Assembly: GCA_026985055.1 (NCBI GenBank)
Contig: JALSQZ010000066.1
Location: 1-64,000, forward strand
Direction: 5' to 3'
DNA from: Sedimenticola sp.
Lineage (GTDB): Bacteria > Pseudomonadota > Gammaproteobacteria > Chromatiales > Chromatiaceae
DNA length: 64,000 nucleotides
Below the pieces are notes generated by a model. That model saw only the letters and a list, made by a program, of their open reading frames with translations, made no database searches and was not told where the DNA came from. The position numbers were made by a program, and so were the translations under genes. Below, one piece after another: positions 26,937-37,091 of this stretch (within the stretch, counting starts at the first letter, position 1; each line of letters opens with the position of its first letter).

Positions 26937-28210
26937 GAACTCTGTACACGCTGGCGCTCTATCTGTTGCTTCCCGGCGTATTGCTGCGTTTGCTCTGGCG
27001 CAGCCGGCGGGCGCCGGCTTACCGGGAACGCTGGAGAGAGCGTTTTGGCCGGGTGAATGCGAGAGTACCTGCCGGTGGCGTATGGATACATGCGGTATCC
27101 GTGGGTGAGGTGCAGGCCATCGAACCCCTGGTGCGGCACCTGCGTGAGCAGTATCCCACCCTGGCCCTGATGATTACCACTTCCACTCCCACAGGTTCGG
27201 AACGGGTGAAGTTGCTGTTTGGCGCGGATGTTTTTCACAGTTACTGCCCCTATGACCTGCCCTTCGCCATTCGTGCTTTCCTTGGGCGAGTACAACCGCG
27301 CATGCTGATCATGGTGGAGACCGAGATCTGGCCGAATCTTCTGGCGCTATGTGAGCAGCAGGGAATTCCCACATTGCTTGCCAATGGGCGTCTGTCCAGC
27401 CGTTCCGCCCGGGGATATGCTCGCCTGGGCCGATTTTCCCGACAAGTGTTTTCCGCCATCCGTGCGGTGGCGGCCCAGTCGGAAGCCGATGCGCAACGCT
27501 TCATCAGCCTGGGCGTGCCTGCGCAGCGGGTGCGGGTCACGGGCAGCATCAAGTTCGATATGCGTATTCCCGCCAGCGTCCAGGAACAGATCCAGGTATT
27601 GCGCCGTACCTGGGGGGATCGCCCGGTATGGGTGGCGGCCAGTACCCACGAAGGAGAAGATGAACAGATACTCACTGCGCACCGGAAGCTGTTGCAAGAG
27701 GTTCCTGCCGCCCTGCTGGTGCTGGTGCCCAGGCACCCGGAACGTTTTGACCGGGTGGCGGCACTGGTGGCGCGTCATGGTTTCGTATTGTGCCGGCGTT
27801 CCCTGGATCAGTCTTGTACTGAGGCGGTGCAGGTGTTTCTGGGTGACACCATGGGGGAGCTGCCGGTCTTTCTGGGTGGCGCCGATGTGGCTTTCATTGG
27901 CGGCAGTCTGGTGAAGATCGGGGGGCATAACATGCTGGAGGCGGCTGCCCAGGGAGTGCCGGTGGTTTTCGGTCCCCATGTGTTCAACTTTTCCGCCATT
28001 GCCCGATTGCTGCGTGACCGGGAAGCGGGGGTCATGGTGGACAATGCGGCCGGACTGGCGGAGCAGGTGGGCGCCTGGCTGCAGGACGCCAGTGAACGCT
28101 CGCGCATCGGCGAGAACGGGCGTCAGGTGGTCGAGGAAAACCGTGGCGCCCTGCAACGCCTTGTCCGTCAGGTGGATACGCTGCTGGCTGCCTCAGAAAA
28201 CGAAGCCTGA
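26933..28210 (+). CDS. waaA: 3-deoxy-D-manno-octulosonic acid (Kdo) transferase
   Basis: Adds Kdo to lipid IVA at the inner membrane. 425 residues: an N-terminal membrane anchor (TLYTLALYLLLPGVLLRLLW), HAVSVGEVQAIEPLV near 54, MVETEIWPN near 124, and the C-terminal GGSLVKIGGHNMLEAAAQG near 323 of the GT-B fold. It ends the LPS run; its 3' end overlaps the convergent Pcm-like gene by 18 bp. Confidence 0.96.
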   Translation: MRTLYTLALYLLLPGVLLRLLWRSRRAPAYRERWRERFGRVNARVPAGGVWIHAVSVGEVQAIEPLVRHLREQYPTLALMITTSTPTGSERVKLLFGADVFHSYCPYDLPFAIRAFLGRVQPRMLIMVETEIWPNLLALCEQQGIPTLLANGRLSSRSARGYARLGRFSRQVFSAIRAVAAQSEADAQRFISLGVPAQRVRVTGSIKFDMRIPASVQEQIQVLRRTWGDRPVWVAASTHEGEDEQILTAHRKLLQEVPAALLVLVPRHPERFDRVAALVARHGFVLCRRSLDQSCTEAVQVFLGDTMGELPVFLGGADVAFIGGSLVKIGGHNMLEAAAQGVPVVFGPHVFNFSAIARLLRDREAGVMVDNAAGLAEQVGAWLQDASERSRIGENGRQVVEENRGALQRLVRQVDTLLAASENEA

Positions 28211-28852
28211 AGGTTCCGGCAACAATTCCAGAGGGGGAAGGTCGGTTTCGAACAGAAAGTCCTGCACGTACTCATCGCCATGTCGGGTGATGAGGGTGGC
28301 CTCCATGACCGGTGATTTTCCGATGATCATGAACAACCGTCCTTCCGGCGCCAGCAGGCGCTCCAGGCGGTCGTCGTAGCGCGGCAGGGAGCCGGTGACG
28401 GCAATGACATCGAAACCGCTTTCCGGAAGATCGGCGAGAAAGGCATTGCCCAGATGCAGATGGGTATTGTTCGCCGCCTGCAGGGCAAGCTTGTCTTCCG
28501 CTGTCTTGACCAGCGCCTCATAGATGTCATAACTGACCACGGAATTGCCCAGGGCGGCGAGGCATGCAGTAACAAAGCCGCTGCCGGTTCCGACTTCCAG
28601 AATCTGGTCACTGGGCTTCACCGCAAGAGCCTGGAGCATGCGCGCTTCCAGTTTGGGTTCCATCATCACTTGTCCATGCCCCAGGGGAATACGCATGTCG
28701 CTGAAGGCCAGCGCGCGGTAGGCATGAGGAACGAACTGCTCCCGGGGGATGTCCTGCATGATCTGCAATACCCGGTCATCGACTACCTCCCAGGGACGTA
28801 TCTGTTGCCAGGCCATGTTGTAGCGGGCCTTGTCTGGATTGAGTGCGGGCAT
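28193..28852 (-). CDS. Protein-L-isoaspartate O-methyltransferase-like protein
   Basis: About 219 residues of the Pcm superfamily, with motif I ILEVGTGSGFVTACLA near residue 80, FVPHAYRALAFSDMRIPLGHGQ near 40 and a late PEGRLFMIIG. The ATG at 28852 has AGGA 7 bp upstream and is preferred over a TTG at 28867. True repair Pcm enzymes carry S at the active position of PxxSxxxxP; here IPLGHGQVMMEP differs, so it may be a Pcm-like enzyme of other specificity. Confidence 0.82.
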   Translation of the reverse strand: MPALNPDKARYNMAWQQIRPWEVVDDRVLQIMQDIPREQFVPHAYRALAFSDMRIPLGHGQVMMEPKLEARMLQALAVKPSDQILEVGTGSGFVTACLAALGNSVVSYDIYEALVKTAEDKLALQAANNTHLHLGNAFLADLPESGFDVIAVTGSLPRYDDRLERLLAPEGRLFMIIGKSPVMEATLITRHGDEYVQDFLFETDLPPLELLPEPSGFVF

Positions 28853-28914
28853 GATGGTTTCCTGCAAAATGAATCTGAGTCAAAGGGTAAGCGGAATCGG
28901 GAACGCTGGCAAGG

Positions 28915-29127
28915 TTAGGGAACCTCTGATTAAATCATGAACTCGCATCTTGCGTCCAAAATGTCCCGCTACTGCGTGGCCTACAGGGATGTAGGTCAGG
29001 GGCGTTAGCAGGAGCGGAAGCTTTGCAAATCTTCGCAATAGCGGGCTATTACGCGCGATTTGCGCCTTGTATCGGAACATTTTGAATCACAATCTGCTTC
29101 GCTCAGAATTAATCAGAGGTTCCTTAG
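28915..29127. mobile_element. MITE-like element, copy 1 (205 bp, with 4-bp target duplication)
   Basis: The element spans 28919-29123. Its ends are inverted repeats, GGAACCTCTGATTAA... and ...TTAATCAGAGGTTCC. It is flanked by direct repeats TTAG at 28915-28918 and 29124-29127. The interior matches 57278-57524 closely except for about 40 bp missing here. No transposase is encoded. The right-hand TTAG contains the TAA stop codon of moaD (- strand). Confidence 0.88.
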
Positions 29128-29375
29128 CCTCCGGTCACAGGAGGGAAAAACCCTACTTCGTCACCGTCTCCGACGGGGGTGTCTTCCTGGGCCATTTCCT
29201 GATTCACGGCGCCCAGCACCGGTTCGTCGCCGGCAAACACTTCTGCCCAGATGCCACCACGGGCGGCCAGTTTCTCTTTCAGTTGGGCGATGTTGGTGAC
29301 GCCTTCCAGAGACAGGTTTTCACTCTCGGTTTCCAGGCGATCCCGCAGGCTGGCGAAATATAGTATATGGATCAT
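29124..29375 (-). CDS. moaD: Molybdopterin synthase small subunit MoaD
   Basis: An 83-residue beta-grasp sulfur carrier ending in the obligatory GG (PPVTGG), which is adenylated and thiocarboxylated before sulfur transfer in molybdopterin synthesis. It starts within the moeA stop (4-bp overlap). Its stop codon lies inside the target duplication of the adjacent MITE, so the reading frame is intact. MoaE is not present in the window. Confidence 0.95.
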   Translation of the reverse strand: MIHILYFASLRDRLETESENLSLEGVTNIAQLKEKLAARGGIWAEVFAGDEPVLGAVNQEMAQEDTPVGDGDEVGFFPPVTGG

Positions 29376-30613
29376 GACAGCAACTCGCTGAAGGGCATGA
29401 ACTGGACCTTGTCGCCGGCTTCGATGGTCTGGTTTTCCGGCAGTACCACCAGGCCATTGGCCCAGGTGGTGGAGCTGAGCACTGCCGAGGAGCGGCTGGG
29501 ATGGACTCGCACCAGATCGCTGCCGTCCTCCTGCTTTTCCAGTCGTGCGCGGTGGAATTCGCGGCGCTTGTCGGGTTTGTTCCAGTCGAAGCCAGCCGTG
29601 GCTTCGATGGTCACTGGCATGACTTCGCTCAGTCCCGCCAGCTTGCGGATGAAAGGCCGGGCAAACAGCAGGAAGGTGACGAACAGGGACACGGGGTTGC
29701 CTGGCGTGCCGATAAACGGAGTATCACCTATATGGCCGAAGGCCACCGGCTTGCCAGGGCGGATGGCCACTTTCCACATATTCAGTTCTCCCAGAGCTTC
29801 CACAGCCGGCTTTACATGGTCTTCCTCGCCCACGGAAACGCCGCCGGAAGCAATCACCAGGTCGGATTGGGATGCGGCCAGGGTCAGTGCTTCCTTGGTG
29901 GCTTCCAGGGTGTCCGCCACCTGGCCGAGATCAATGACCTCGCAACCCAGGGCGCGCAGCATGCCGGCAACGGTGAAAATGTTGGAATTGTAGATCATGC
30001 CGGGTTTAAGGGGTTGTCCGGGCATCAGCAGTTCGTCGCCGCTGGCCAGCACCGCGACTCTGGGCTTGCGGAATACTTCCAGGCTGCCCACGCCCGCGGA
30101 GGCGGCCAGTCCCAGGTGCTGGGGCAAGAGGCGTACGCCGGGTGCGATGATTTGCGCGTCCTGGCGGATATCCTCTCCCCGGCGGCGGATGTTTGCGCCG
30201 GTCTGGGGTATGGTATTGATGATGACTTCATCACCTTGCTGACAGGTCAGTTCCTGCATGATCACGGCGTCCGCGCCTTGGGGAACCGGGGCGCCGGTAA
30301 AGATGCGCGCCGCAGTGCCGGGTTCCAGAGGTTGTGGCGCGGTGCCGGCGGGAATGCGTTGGGAGACGCTCAGACGGGTACCCTCAGCGGGAATATCGGC
30401 AACGCGAACCGCGTAGCCATCCATGGCGCTGTTGTCCCAGCCGGGAACATCTATGCCGCTTTTGACCGGAGCCGCCAACACCCGGCCCAGGGCCTCATGC
30501 AGGTTCAGGGTTTCCCTGTCCTGCATCGGTCTGGCATGGGAGAGCAACAGTTCCAGGGCTTCTTCATAGGGTTTGAGATCGGAAACCGTCGGGGTGCAGT
30601 CACAGCCGGACAT
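29372..30613 (-). CDS. moeA: Molybdopterin molybdenumtransferase MoeA
   Basis: Inserts molybdate into adenylated molybdopterin. 413 residues with DNSAMDGYAV near residue 60, SGGVSVGEEDHVK near 257, PGKPVAFG and GTPGNPVSLFVTF near 305, then the C-terminal domain. It is separated from moaB by 1 bp and overlaps moaD. Confidence 0.97.
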   Translation of the reverse strand: MSGCDCTPTVSDLKPYEEALELLLSHARPMQDRETLNLHEALGRVLAAPVKSGIDVPGWDNSAMDGYAVRVADIPAEGTRLSVSQRIPAGTAPQPLEPGTAARIFTGAPVPQGADAVIMQELTCQQGDEVIINTIPQTGANIRRRGEDIRQDAQIIAPGVRLLPQHLGLAASAGVGSLEVFRKPRVAVLASGDELLMPGQPLKPGMIYNSNIFTVAGMLRALGCEVIDLGQVADTLEATKEALTLAASQSDLVIASGGVSVGEEDHVKPAVEALGELNMWKVAIRPGKPVAFGHIGDTPFIGTPGNPVSLFVTFLLFARPFIRKLAGLSEVMPVTIEATAGFDWNKPDKRREFHRARLEKQEDGSDLVRVHPSRSSAVLSSTTWANGLVVLPENQTIEAGDKVQFMPFSELLS

Positions 30614-30614
30614 C

Positions 30615-31145
30615 TTATTTCTCCATCAGCCGGGGGATGAGTACAGCGAAATTGCAGGGGCGGGTGCGGATATCCAGCTGGGGCTGGATGATCTTGTTCC
30701 AGGCGGTGCGGCAGGCGCCGGTGGAGCCGGGAATACAGAATATGAAAGTGCCGTTGGCCAGTCCCGCCAGGCAGCGGGACTGGAGAGTGGATGCTCCGAT
30801 TTCTTCAAATGACATCTGCCGGTAAAGCTCGCCAAATCCTTCCACTTCCTTGTCCAGCAGGGGCGTGATGGCTTCCGGCGTGCTGTCCCTGCCGGTGACC
30901 CCGGTGCCGCCGGTGGAGATTACGACCTCCACTTCCGGGTCGGCGATCCAGGCGGAAAACAGGGCGCGCATCTGATAGATATCGTCAGGAACGATCTTCT
31001 TGCCCATGAACTGGTGGCCGGCTTCCTGCAGGGACTTCACCAGATAATCCCCTGATTTGTCCGTTGCGTCGGTACGGCTGTCGGAAACCGTGAGTACCGC
31101 GATCTTTAGCGGACGGAATTCCTCGTTGCCTGTGGCATGTCCCAT
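30615..31145 (-). CDS. moaB: Molybdenum cofactor biosynthesis protein MoaB
   Basis: 176-residue MoaB/Mog-fold protein with TVSDSRT near residue 19, [13 protein letters not shown] near 80 and [16 protein letters not shown] near 145. It acts in, or parallel to, molybdopterin adenylation. It lies 3 bp after the PfkB-type kinase gene and just before moeA. Confidence 0.95.
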   Translation of the reverse strand: MGHATGNEEFRPLKIAVLTVSDSRTDATDKSGDYLVKSLQEAGHQFMGKKIVPDDIYQMRALFSAWIADPEVEVVISTGGTGVTGRDSTPEAITPLLDKEVEGFGELYRQMSFEEIGASTLQSRCLAGLANGTFIFCIPGSTGACRTAWNKIIQPQLDIRTRPCNFAVLIPRLMEK

Positions 31146-31148
31146 GTT

Positions 31149-32087
31149 CTACTCCTGGAAACCATAATGGAATGTATTGCGGAATCTTGCCTTAAATTCA
31201 TCCAAAGTGAAATGATGATTCTGGGTTCCGGCATGTTCGATTTTGATGGTTCCCATCAGCGAAGCGATGCGCCCGGTGGTTTCCCAGTCCATGCCGTTTT
31301 GCAAACCATACAGCAAACCGGCCCGGTAGGCGTCGCCGCAGCCGGTGGGGTCTTGCACGGATGTGGCTTGCGCAGGGGGAATTTCGATGATTTTGCCGCG
31401 AACATGGATGCTGGAGCCTTCCCCGCCACGGGTTACGATAATCGCCTGCACCATTTCCGACAGTTGGCTGATGCTCTTGCCGGTGCGTTCCTGCATGAGC
31501 CGGGCTTCGTAGTCATTGAAGGCCAGCCAGCTGGCCTGTTCGGCAAAGCGTATCAGCTCTTCGCCATCGAACATGGGCATGCCCTGGCCGGGATCGAAAA
31601 TAAAGGGAATGCCGGCCTCGGCGAATTGCTGCGCATGCTCGATCATGCCCTGACGTCCGTCCGGGGACACCAGCCCCAGGGTGATGCCCTCGGCCTGCGT
31701 AACCTGGTTCTGGTGAGATTCGTTCATGGCGCCGGGATGGAAGGCGGTGATCTGGTTGTCGTCCTGATCCGTGGTGATGTAGGCCTGGGCGGTGTATTGG
31801 CCATCGATGATCTTCAGGTGCTCGCGGCTTACTCCCTGTCTGTCCATCCATTCGGAATAGGGCTGAAAGTCCGTGCCCACGGTGCCCATGGGGACGCCCT
31901 CGCCGCCAAGCAGCTTGAGATTGTAGGCGATGTTGCCGGCGCAGCCACCGAACTCCCGGCGCATGTCCGGCACAAGGAAGGAAACATTCAGGATGTGTAC
32001 CTGTTCCGGCAGGATGTGGTTGCGGAAGCGATCATGGAAAACCATGATGGTGTCGTAGGCAAAAGAACCACAAATCAGGGCAGACAT
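31149..32087 (-). CDS. PfkB-family sugar/nucleoside kinase (adenosine-kinase-like)
   Basis: 312 residues with the PfkB N-terminal signature region FGGCAGNIAYNLKLLGG near residue 46 and the C-terminal catalytic motif DPTGCGDAYRAGLL near 250 (Asp base and anion hole). The substrate-side residues recall bacterial adenosine kinases, but the substrate cannot be fixed by eye. It lies 16 bp after dgkA and 3 bp before moaB. Confidence 0.88.
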   Translation of the reverse strand: MSALICGSFAYDTIMVFHDRFRNHILPEQVHILNVSFLVPDMRREFGGCAGNIAYNLKLLGGEGVPMGTVGTDFQPYSEWMDRQGVSREHLKIIDGQYTAQAYITTDQDDNQITAFHPGAMNESHQNQVTQAEGITLGLVSPDGRQGMIEHAQQFAEAGIPFIFDPGQGMPMFDGEELIRFAEQASWLAFNDYEARLMQERTGKSISQLSEMVQAIIVTRGGEGSSIHVRGKIIEIPPAQATSVQDPTGCGDAYRAGLLYGLQNGMDWETTGRIASLMGTIKIEHAGTQNHHFTLDEFKARFRNTFHYGFQE

Positions 32088-32103
32088 AAAACTTCCTCGT
32101 CGA

Positions 32104-32484
32104 TCAGGAAATGAAGTGGGGATAGAGAATCAGGATCCATACCAGGAGAAACAGGCTGATGGCGAGAAATACCGCTGCGGAGCCGATGTCCTTGGCCTGG
32201 CCGGACAGTTCATGCTGTTCCGTGCCGATGCGATCCACTACAGCCTCGATGGCGGAATTGAGCAATTCCACCACAGGCACCAGCAGCCAGCTTCCCAGCA
32301 GCAGGGCGCGTTCCACGCCGGTCTGCCCCAGCCACAGGCCCAGGGGAATGATGAACAGGCTCACAGCCACTTCCTGGCGGAAAGCAGCTTCGGAGCGGAA
32401 GCAGGCGGCAAAACCCTTCATGGAGTAACCGAAAGCCCGGATCAGGCGGGTGATGCCGGTATTGCCGGGCTTGCCCGCGCTCAT
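32104..32484 (-). CDS. dgkA: Diacylglycerol kinase (DgkA, prokaryotic type)
   Basis: A 126-residue integral membrane enzyme that phosphorylates diacylglycerol for lipid recycling. It has three hydrophobic helices and the signature [17 protein letters not shown] near residue 70 with its catalytic Glu and Asn. [10 protein letters not shown] near 30 is also typical. It overlaps gcvPB by 4 bp, so it is probably expressed from the glycine-cleavage operon. Confidence 0.93.
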   Translation of the reverse strand: MSAGKPGNTGITRLIRAFGYSMKGFAACFRSEAAFRQEVAVSLFIIPLGLWLGQTGVERALLLGSWLLVPVVELLNSAIEAVVDRIGTEQHELSGQAKDIGSAAVFLAISLFLLVWILILYPHFIS

Positions 32485-33941
32485 GCTTCCGTTTTCTCCG
32501 GCTGCCAGCGCAGATCCAGTTCCCGGGCGGCCTTCACGTCATCCAGACGGCGTACCGGCAGGCTGTATGGTGCTCCCTTCACTTTTTCGGCGTCTTGCCG
32601 GGCTTCTTCGCGAATGGTGATCATGGCCTCGATGAAGGCGTCCAGGCTTTCCTTTGCTTCGGTTTCCGTGGGTTCGATAAGGAAGCACTCGGGCACCAGC
32701 AGGGGAAAATAAGTGGTGGGTGCGTGCATGCCATGATCCAGCAGGCGTTTGGCGAAATCCATGGCGTTCACTCCCAGTTCCTTTGCTTCCCGTTTCAGGG
32801 TGATGATGAACTCGTGAGTGGCGCGGCGCTCGGGATAGGCTGCCTCGAAACCCGCTTCCATGAGTTTTTTCAGCATGTAGTTGGCGTTGAGGGTGGAATA
32901 GTCCGCTACCCGCTGCATGCCTTCGCCGCCAAGCATTTTTGCATACACATAGGCGCGTAACAGCACGCCCGCATTGCCGGCAAAGGCTGACAGGCGGCCA
33001 ATGCTCTGGGGAAGCTGTTCTTCTTCCAGCCAGTGGAACTGGTCACCGTCCGTACCCACCACGGGGATCGGCAGGAAGGGCTGCAGGCGTTTGCTCACTC
33101 CCACGGGGCCGGCTCCCGGGCCACCGCCGCCATGAGGCGTGGAAAAGGTTTTGTGCAGGTTCATGTGGATTACGTCGAAGCCCATGTCGCCGGGACGAAC
33201 CCGGCCCAGGATGGCATTGAGATTGGCGCCATCGTAATACAGCAGCCCCCCGGCTTCATGTACCAGGCGGGCGATTTCCTCGATGCGCCGCTCGAATACA
33301 CCCAGCGTGGAGGGGTTGGTGAGCATGATCCCGGCGGTTTGCGGCCCCAGGGCCGCCTTCAGCGCCTCCATGTCCACATCGCCATCGGATTTGGTGGGAA
33401 TCTCACGCGCCTTGTATCCGCACATGACCGCGGTGGCCGGGTTGGTGCCATGGGCGGCGTCCGGTACCAGAACCTCGGTTCTTTGCCTGTCCCCGCGGGC
33501 GTCATGATAGGCGCGGATCATGGCGATGCCGGCGAATTCTCCCTGGGCGCCGGCCATGGGTGCCAGGGATACCGCGGACATGCCGGTGACTTCCTTGAGG
33601 ATTTCCTGCAGTTCATGCATGGCGCTCATGAACCCCTGGCTGTGGGTCTCCGGTGCCAGTGGATGGCGTCCCAGCAGTCCCGGCAGCATGGCCAGGCTGT
33701 TGCAGGCCCGGGGATTGTATTTCATGGTGCAGGAACCCAGGGGATAGAACTGGGTGTCGATGGAAAAGTTCTTCTGCGACAGCCGCGTATAGTGGCGCAC
33801 GGCCTGCATTTCAGAAACTTCCGGCAGGCGCGGTGGCTGCTGGCGCAGCAAGTGCGCGGGAATGCCGGACAGCTCGTCATGAGTGGCGGGCGCCTGAGCC
33901 CGGGCGCGCCGGCCGGATCGGGAATGTTCGAATATCAGCAT
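32481..33941 (-). CDS. gcvPB: Glycine dehydrogenase (decarboxylating), subunit 2
   Basis: PLP-containing half of the split P-protein of the glycine cleavage system. 486 residues; the PLP Lys lies in [17 protein letters not shown] near 264. [14 protein letters not shown] near 83 and AHGTNPA are also characteristic. It works with GcvPA as a heterotetramer. It lies 7 bp downstream of gcvPA. Confidence 0.97.
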   Translation of the reverse strand: MLIFEHSRSGRRARAQAPATHDELSGIPAHLLRQQPPRLPEVSEMQAVRHYTRLSQKNFSIDTQFYPLGSCTMKYNPRACNSLAMLPGLLGRHPLAPETHSQGFMSAMHELQEILKEVTGMSAVSLAPMAGAQGEFAGIAMIRAYHDARGDRQRTEVLVPDAAHGTNPATAVMCGYKAREIPTKSDGDVDMEALKAALGPQTAGIMLTNPSTLGVFERRIEEIARLVHEAGGLLYYDGANLNAILGRVRPGDMGFDVIHMNLHKTFSTPHGGGGPGAGPVGVSKRLQPFLPIPVVGTDGDQFHWLEEEQLPQSIGRLSAFAGNAGVLLRAYVYAKMLGGEGMQRVADYSTLNANYMLKKLMEAGFEAAYPERRATHEFIITLKREAKELGVNAMDFAKRLLDHGMHAPTTYFPLLVPECFLIEPTETEAKESLDAFIEAMITIREEARQDAEKVKGAPYSLPVRRLDDVKAARELDLRWQPEKTEA

Positions 33942-33948
33942 CTTGTTC

Positions 33949-35352
33949 TCAGTCGAATTTGGCCATGGTGGCGCAGGCGCCCTGACGACGGGAGGCGAGT
34001 ACCTGTTCCATTTTCAGGCGGTATTTGTCCATGTCCTGCGCGCTGCGGTTTTCCGTGGCGCAGACCAGCAGGGCGTTGTCCCCCAGTTCGGGATAGTGAC
34101 GGCTCAGGTCATAGCCGCCCAGGACATTGTGCGCGGCCAGGGTGCGTAATACCCTTTTGGCCTCCAGTGGCAGGCGCAACACGGTCTCGTGGAACGCGGG
34201 ACCGCTGAACAGGGGTTCTATCTCGCCCAGAGCGGTGAGTTTCTCTTTCAGCAGATTGAGATTCCGGTGACATTTCCGGGCAACCCTGGCCAGGCCGTCG
34301 GCGCCCATGAGACTCATGTGAATGGTGGCGGCCGTGACCATCAGCCCCTGGTTGGTGCAGATGTTGGAAGTGGCCTTGGAACGGCGGATATGCTGTTCCC
34401 GCGCCTGCAGGGTCAGGGCAAAGCCTTGCTTTCCATCCAGATCCACGGTGCGCCCGATGATGCGCCCCGGCATCTGCCGGACCAGCTTCTGGGTACAGCA
34501 CATGAAACCGAAATAGGGGCCGCCGGAGGACAGGGGCGCGCCCAGGGGCTGGCCGTCGCCACAGGCAATATCCACCCCGGTTTCCGCCCAGGTTCCAGGC
34601 GGGGCGAGTATGGACATGAGCAGCGGATTGACCACGCCAATGGCGAGCATGCCATTGTCATGCGACCAGCCGGTCAGCCAGTCGGTATCTTCCAGAACCC
34701 CGAAGAAGTTGGGCTGGGGAATGACCAGTGCGGCAAAATCCTCGTTCCTGTACTTTTCCAGGTCATTTTGATCGATTTGACCGGTGCTGCCGTCATAGGC
34801 CAGTTCCACGAGTTCTATGCCCTGGTTTTTTACCAGAGTGTGCACCGTGGCGCGGTAATGAGGGTGCAGACTGCGGGGCAGCAGAATCCGCCGTGACTTG
34901 CTCTTGCGGTGGGCGCGCACGGCCATGAGTACCGCTTCGGCCAGGGCTGAGGCGCCGTCATACAGAGAGGCATTGGACACCTCCATGGCCATGAGCTCGG
35001 TCATCATGCTTTGGTATTCGTAAAGGAGCTGCAAAGTGCCCTGACTGGCTTCCGCCTGGTAGGGCGTGTAGGCGGTGTAGAATTCACCCCGGGTGGCCAG
35101 TTGCCAGACGGCTGCAGGGACATGATGATCGTAGGCGCCGGCGCCGATGAAACACAGGGGCTGCCCGTCGCTGCGGGCTTTCTCCTGCATCAGCTGGCTG
35201 ATTTCCTGTTCCCAGAGGCCGGGGCCCAGGGTGGCAAGATCACCACAGCGCAGGTTGTGGGGAATCTCGTCGAACAGTTCATCGATACTGTCGGCACCAA
35301 TGGCGTCGAGCATTTCCCGGGTTTCTTCTTCCGTGTGCGGAATGAAAGGCAT
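33949..35352 (-). CDS. gcvPA: Glycine dehydrogenase (decarboxylating), subunit 1
   Basis: N-terminal half of the split P-protein; it completes the active site of GcvPB. 467 residues starting [19 protein letters not shown], with [15 protein letters not shown] near 70, [14 protein letters not shown] near 95 and CTNQGLMV near 335. It lies 2 bp from gcvH. Confidence 0.97.
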   Translation of the reverse strand: MPFIPHTEEETREMLDAIGADSIDELFDEIPHNLRCGDLATLGPGLWEQEISQLMQEKARSDGQPLCFIGAGAYDHHVPAAVWQLATRGEFYTAYTPYQAEASQGTLQLLYEYQSMMTELMAMEVSNASLYDGASALAEAVLMAVRAHRKSKSRRILLPRSLHPHYRATVHTLVKNQGIELVELAYDGSTGQIDQNDLEKYRNEDFAALVIPQPNFFGVLEDTDWLTGWSHDNGMLAIGVVNPLLMSILAPPGTWAETGVDIACGDGQPLGAPLSSGGPYFGFMCCTQKLVRQMPGRIIGRTVDLDGKQGFALTLQAREQHIRRSKATSNICTNQGLMVTAATIHMSLMGADGLARVARKCHRNLNLLKEKLTALGEIEPLFSGPAFHETVLRLPLEAKRVLRTLAAHNVLGGYDLSRHYPELGDNALLVCATENRSAQDMDKYRLKMEQVLASRRQGACATMAKFD

Positions 35353-35354
35353 GA

Positions 35355-35741
35355 TCAGTCGTCTTCGGCAATGGTCTGGTAGGCCTGGGCATCCAGCAGG
35401 CCGTCCAGTTGCGAGGGGTCGCTGAGTTTGACCTTGAAAATCCAGGCGTCATAGGGTGCTTGATTGATGTTTTCCGGGGTATCGGCCAGCTCTTCGTTCA
35501 CCTCTACCACGTCACCATCCACAGGGCTGTAAACATCGGAAGCAGCCTTGACGGATTCCACCACGGCGCATTCGCTGCCGGCGGACAGACTTGCTCCCGC
35601 TTCCGGCAGCTCGACGAAAACCAGGTCGCCGAGAAGTTCCTGGGCGTGATCGCTGATGCCGATGCTGACCGTGCCGTCACCTTCGTCTTTGACCCATTCA
35701 TGGGATTTGGTGTATTTCAGGTTTTCCGGGATATTGCTCAT
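35355..35741 (-). CDS. gcvH: Glycine cleavage system H protein
   Basis: Lipoyl carrier that shuttles the aminomethyl group between P, T and L proteins. 128 residues from the ATG at 35741 ([16 protein letters not shown]); a longer frame to 35777 is not needed. The lipoylated Lys lies in [14 protein letters not shown] near 66. The context is gcvT-gcvH-gcvPA-gcvPB. Confidence 0.97.
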   Translation of the reverse strand: MSNIPENLKYTKSHEWVKDEGDGTVSIGISDHAQELLGDLVFVELPEAGASLSAGSECAVVESVKAASDVYSPVDGDVVEVNEELADTPENINQAPYDAWIFKVKLSDPSQLDGLLDAQAYQTIAEDD

Positions 35742-35757
35742 GATTGCTTCCTCTGGA

Positions 35758-36852
35758 TCAGATGAGGGGTTTGCCATTTCGTACGAAAGGGGGTTTGACC
35801 AGTGTCACCGGCAGCTTTCGGCCACGGATGTCCACTTGCAGGGTGTCGCCTGCATCGGCCGCGATGCGTGCCAGGCCTATGGATTTTTCCAGGGTGGGAG
35901 AATAGCCGCCGGAAGTGATCTCGCCGACTTCCCGTTCGCCTTCATAGAGTTTCTGGTGGCTGCGCAACACGCCCTTGCCTTCCAGCACCAGGCCGGTGAA
36001 GCGGGGGATGTCGCCGAGGTTTTTCTGCACCACCAGGGAACTGCGCCCAATGAAGTCCCGCAAGCCGGTAAAGGATACCGTCCATGCCAGCCCGGATTCC
36101 AGGGGGGTATGGTCTTCGTCCATGTCCTGACCATAGAGATTCATGCCGGCTTCCAGGCGCAGGGTGTCTCTCGCGCCCAGGCCGCAGGGACGAACCCCGG
36201 CGCTGGCCAGATTCTGCCACAGATCCACTACCTGTTCTTTGGGGAGGATGATTTCAAAGCCGTCTTCGCCGGTGTAACCGGTGCGTCCCACGAACCAGTG
36301 GTCGTTGCTGCAGGCGCTGAAGGGTTTCAGCCCGGCCGCCTGGGAACGCAGCTCATCAGGCAGCAGAGGCAGGGATTTTTCCCGCGCATTGGGCCCCTGT
36401 ACCGCGATCATGCCCAGATCCCGCCGGGGCTGGATGTTCAGCTCATGGCCCTCTGCCTGTTCCTCCATCCAGGCGATGTCCTTGTCCGTGGTGGCGGCAT
36501 TCACCACCATGCGGTACCAGTCATCCGCCATGTAATAGACGATGAGATCGTCTATTACGCAGCCGTTTTTGAAGAGCATGCAGGAATAGAGTGCCCGGCC
36601 GGGGGTCGTGAGCTTGCCGATGTCATTCGCCAGCAGCCAGGCGAGAAATTCGCGTACTCCGGGGCCGCGCAGATCCACGGCGGTCATGTGGCATACATCG
36701 AACATGCCCGCATCCCTGCGCACGGCATGATGTTCGTCGATCTGGGAACCATAGTGTACCGGCATGTCCCAGCCACCAAAGGGAACCATGCGGGCGCCCA
36801 TGTCACGGTGAGTCTGGTTGAGGATGGTTTTTTTGTCCACGGGGTTCTCCAT
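35758..36852 (-). CDS. gcvT: Aminomethyltransferase (glycine cleavage T protein)
   Basis: Transfers the methylene group of glycine to tetrahydrofolate. 364 residues with [20 protein letters not shown] near 21, MFDVCHM near 47, [10 protein letters not shown] near 190 and the late [19 protein letters not shown]. It is the first gene behind the tandem glycine riboswitch. Confidence 0.97.
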   Translation of the reverse strand: MENPVDKKTILNQTHRDMGARMVPFGGWDMPVHYGSQIDEHHAVRRDAGMFDVCHMTAVDLRGPGVREFLAWLLANDIGKLTTPGRALYSCMLFKNGCVIDDLIVYYMADDWYRMVVNAATTDKDIAWMEEQAEGHELNIQPRRDLGMIAVQGPNAREKSLPLLPDELRSQAAGLKPFSACSNDHWFVGRTGYTGEDGFEIILPKEQVVDLWQNLASAGVRPCGLGARDTLRLEAGMNLYGQDMDEDHTPLESGLAWTVSFTGLRDFIGRSSLVVQKNLGDIPRFTGLVLEGKGVLRSHQKLYEGEREVGEITSGGYSPTLEKSIGLARIAADAGDTLQVDIRGRKLPVTLVKPPFVRNGKPLI

Positions 36853-36876
36853 TGGTATAGATCAGGATTCCCGCCC

Positions 36877-37068
36877 CTCTGTCCCGGTACCTGAGAGTTT
36901 GGACATCGTTGCCGATGCCTGCCCCGTCGGTGGGCGGTGATTCCGCCGCTCTCCAGAGTCAACCCGTCATCATTGTGATGGCATGCCTTGCGGTCCTGGT
37001 GCCTGAGCGATTCCGGGCGGAATTGCGCCTTCGGCGCCGCGGGCTTCTGCGCCACGGTCTCTCCCGCA
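36877..37068 (-). promoter_or_regulatory. Tandem glycine riboswitch upstream of gcvT
   Basis: Read on the - strand, two glycine aptamers follow each other. Aptamer 1 (about 37068-36990) has GCGGGAGAGACC, GCGCCGAAGGCGCAA and a degenerate CTCAGGCACCAGGACCGC. Aptamer 2 (about 36965-36877) has CTGGAGAGC, CACCGACGGGGCA and the textbook AAACTCTCAGGTACCGGGACAG. The hallmark GGAGAG...CTCAGG pairing is present in each. Glycine binding should switch on the gcv genes. I see no strong terminator hairpin before gcvT (25 bp away), so control may be at translation. Confidence 0.93.
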
Positions 37069-37091
37069 ACAGCTGGGGTTTGAGTGAACCA

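Noticed and set aside
28880..29080. Small frame inside the MITE (FRYKAQIARN...), repeated at 57290-57481
   Set aside because: It is present in both copies only because the DNA is repeated. It lacks a ribosome-binding site and its ends differ between copies.
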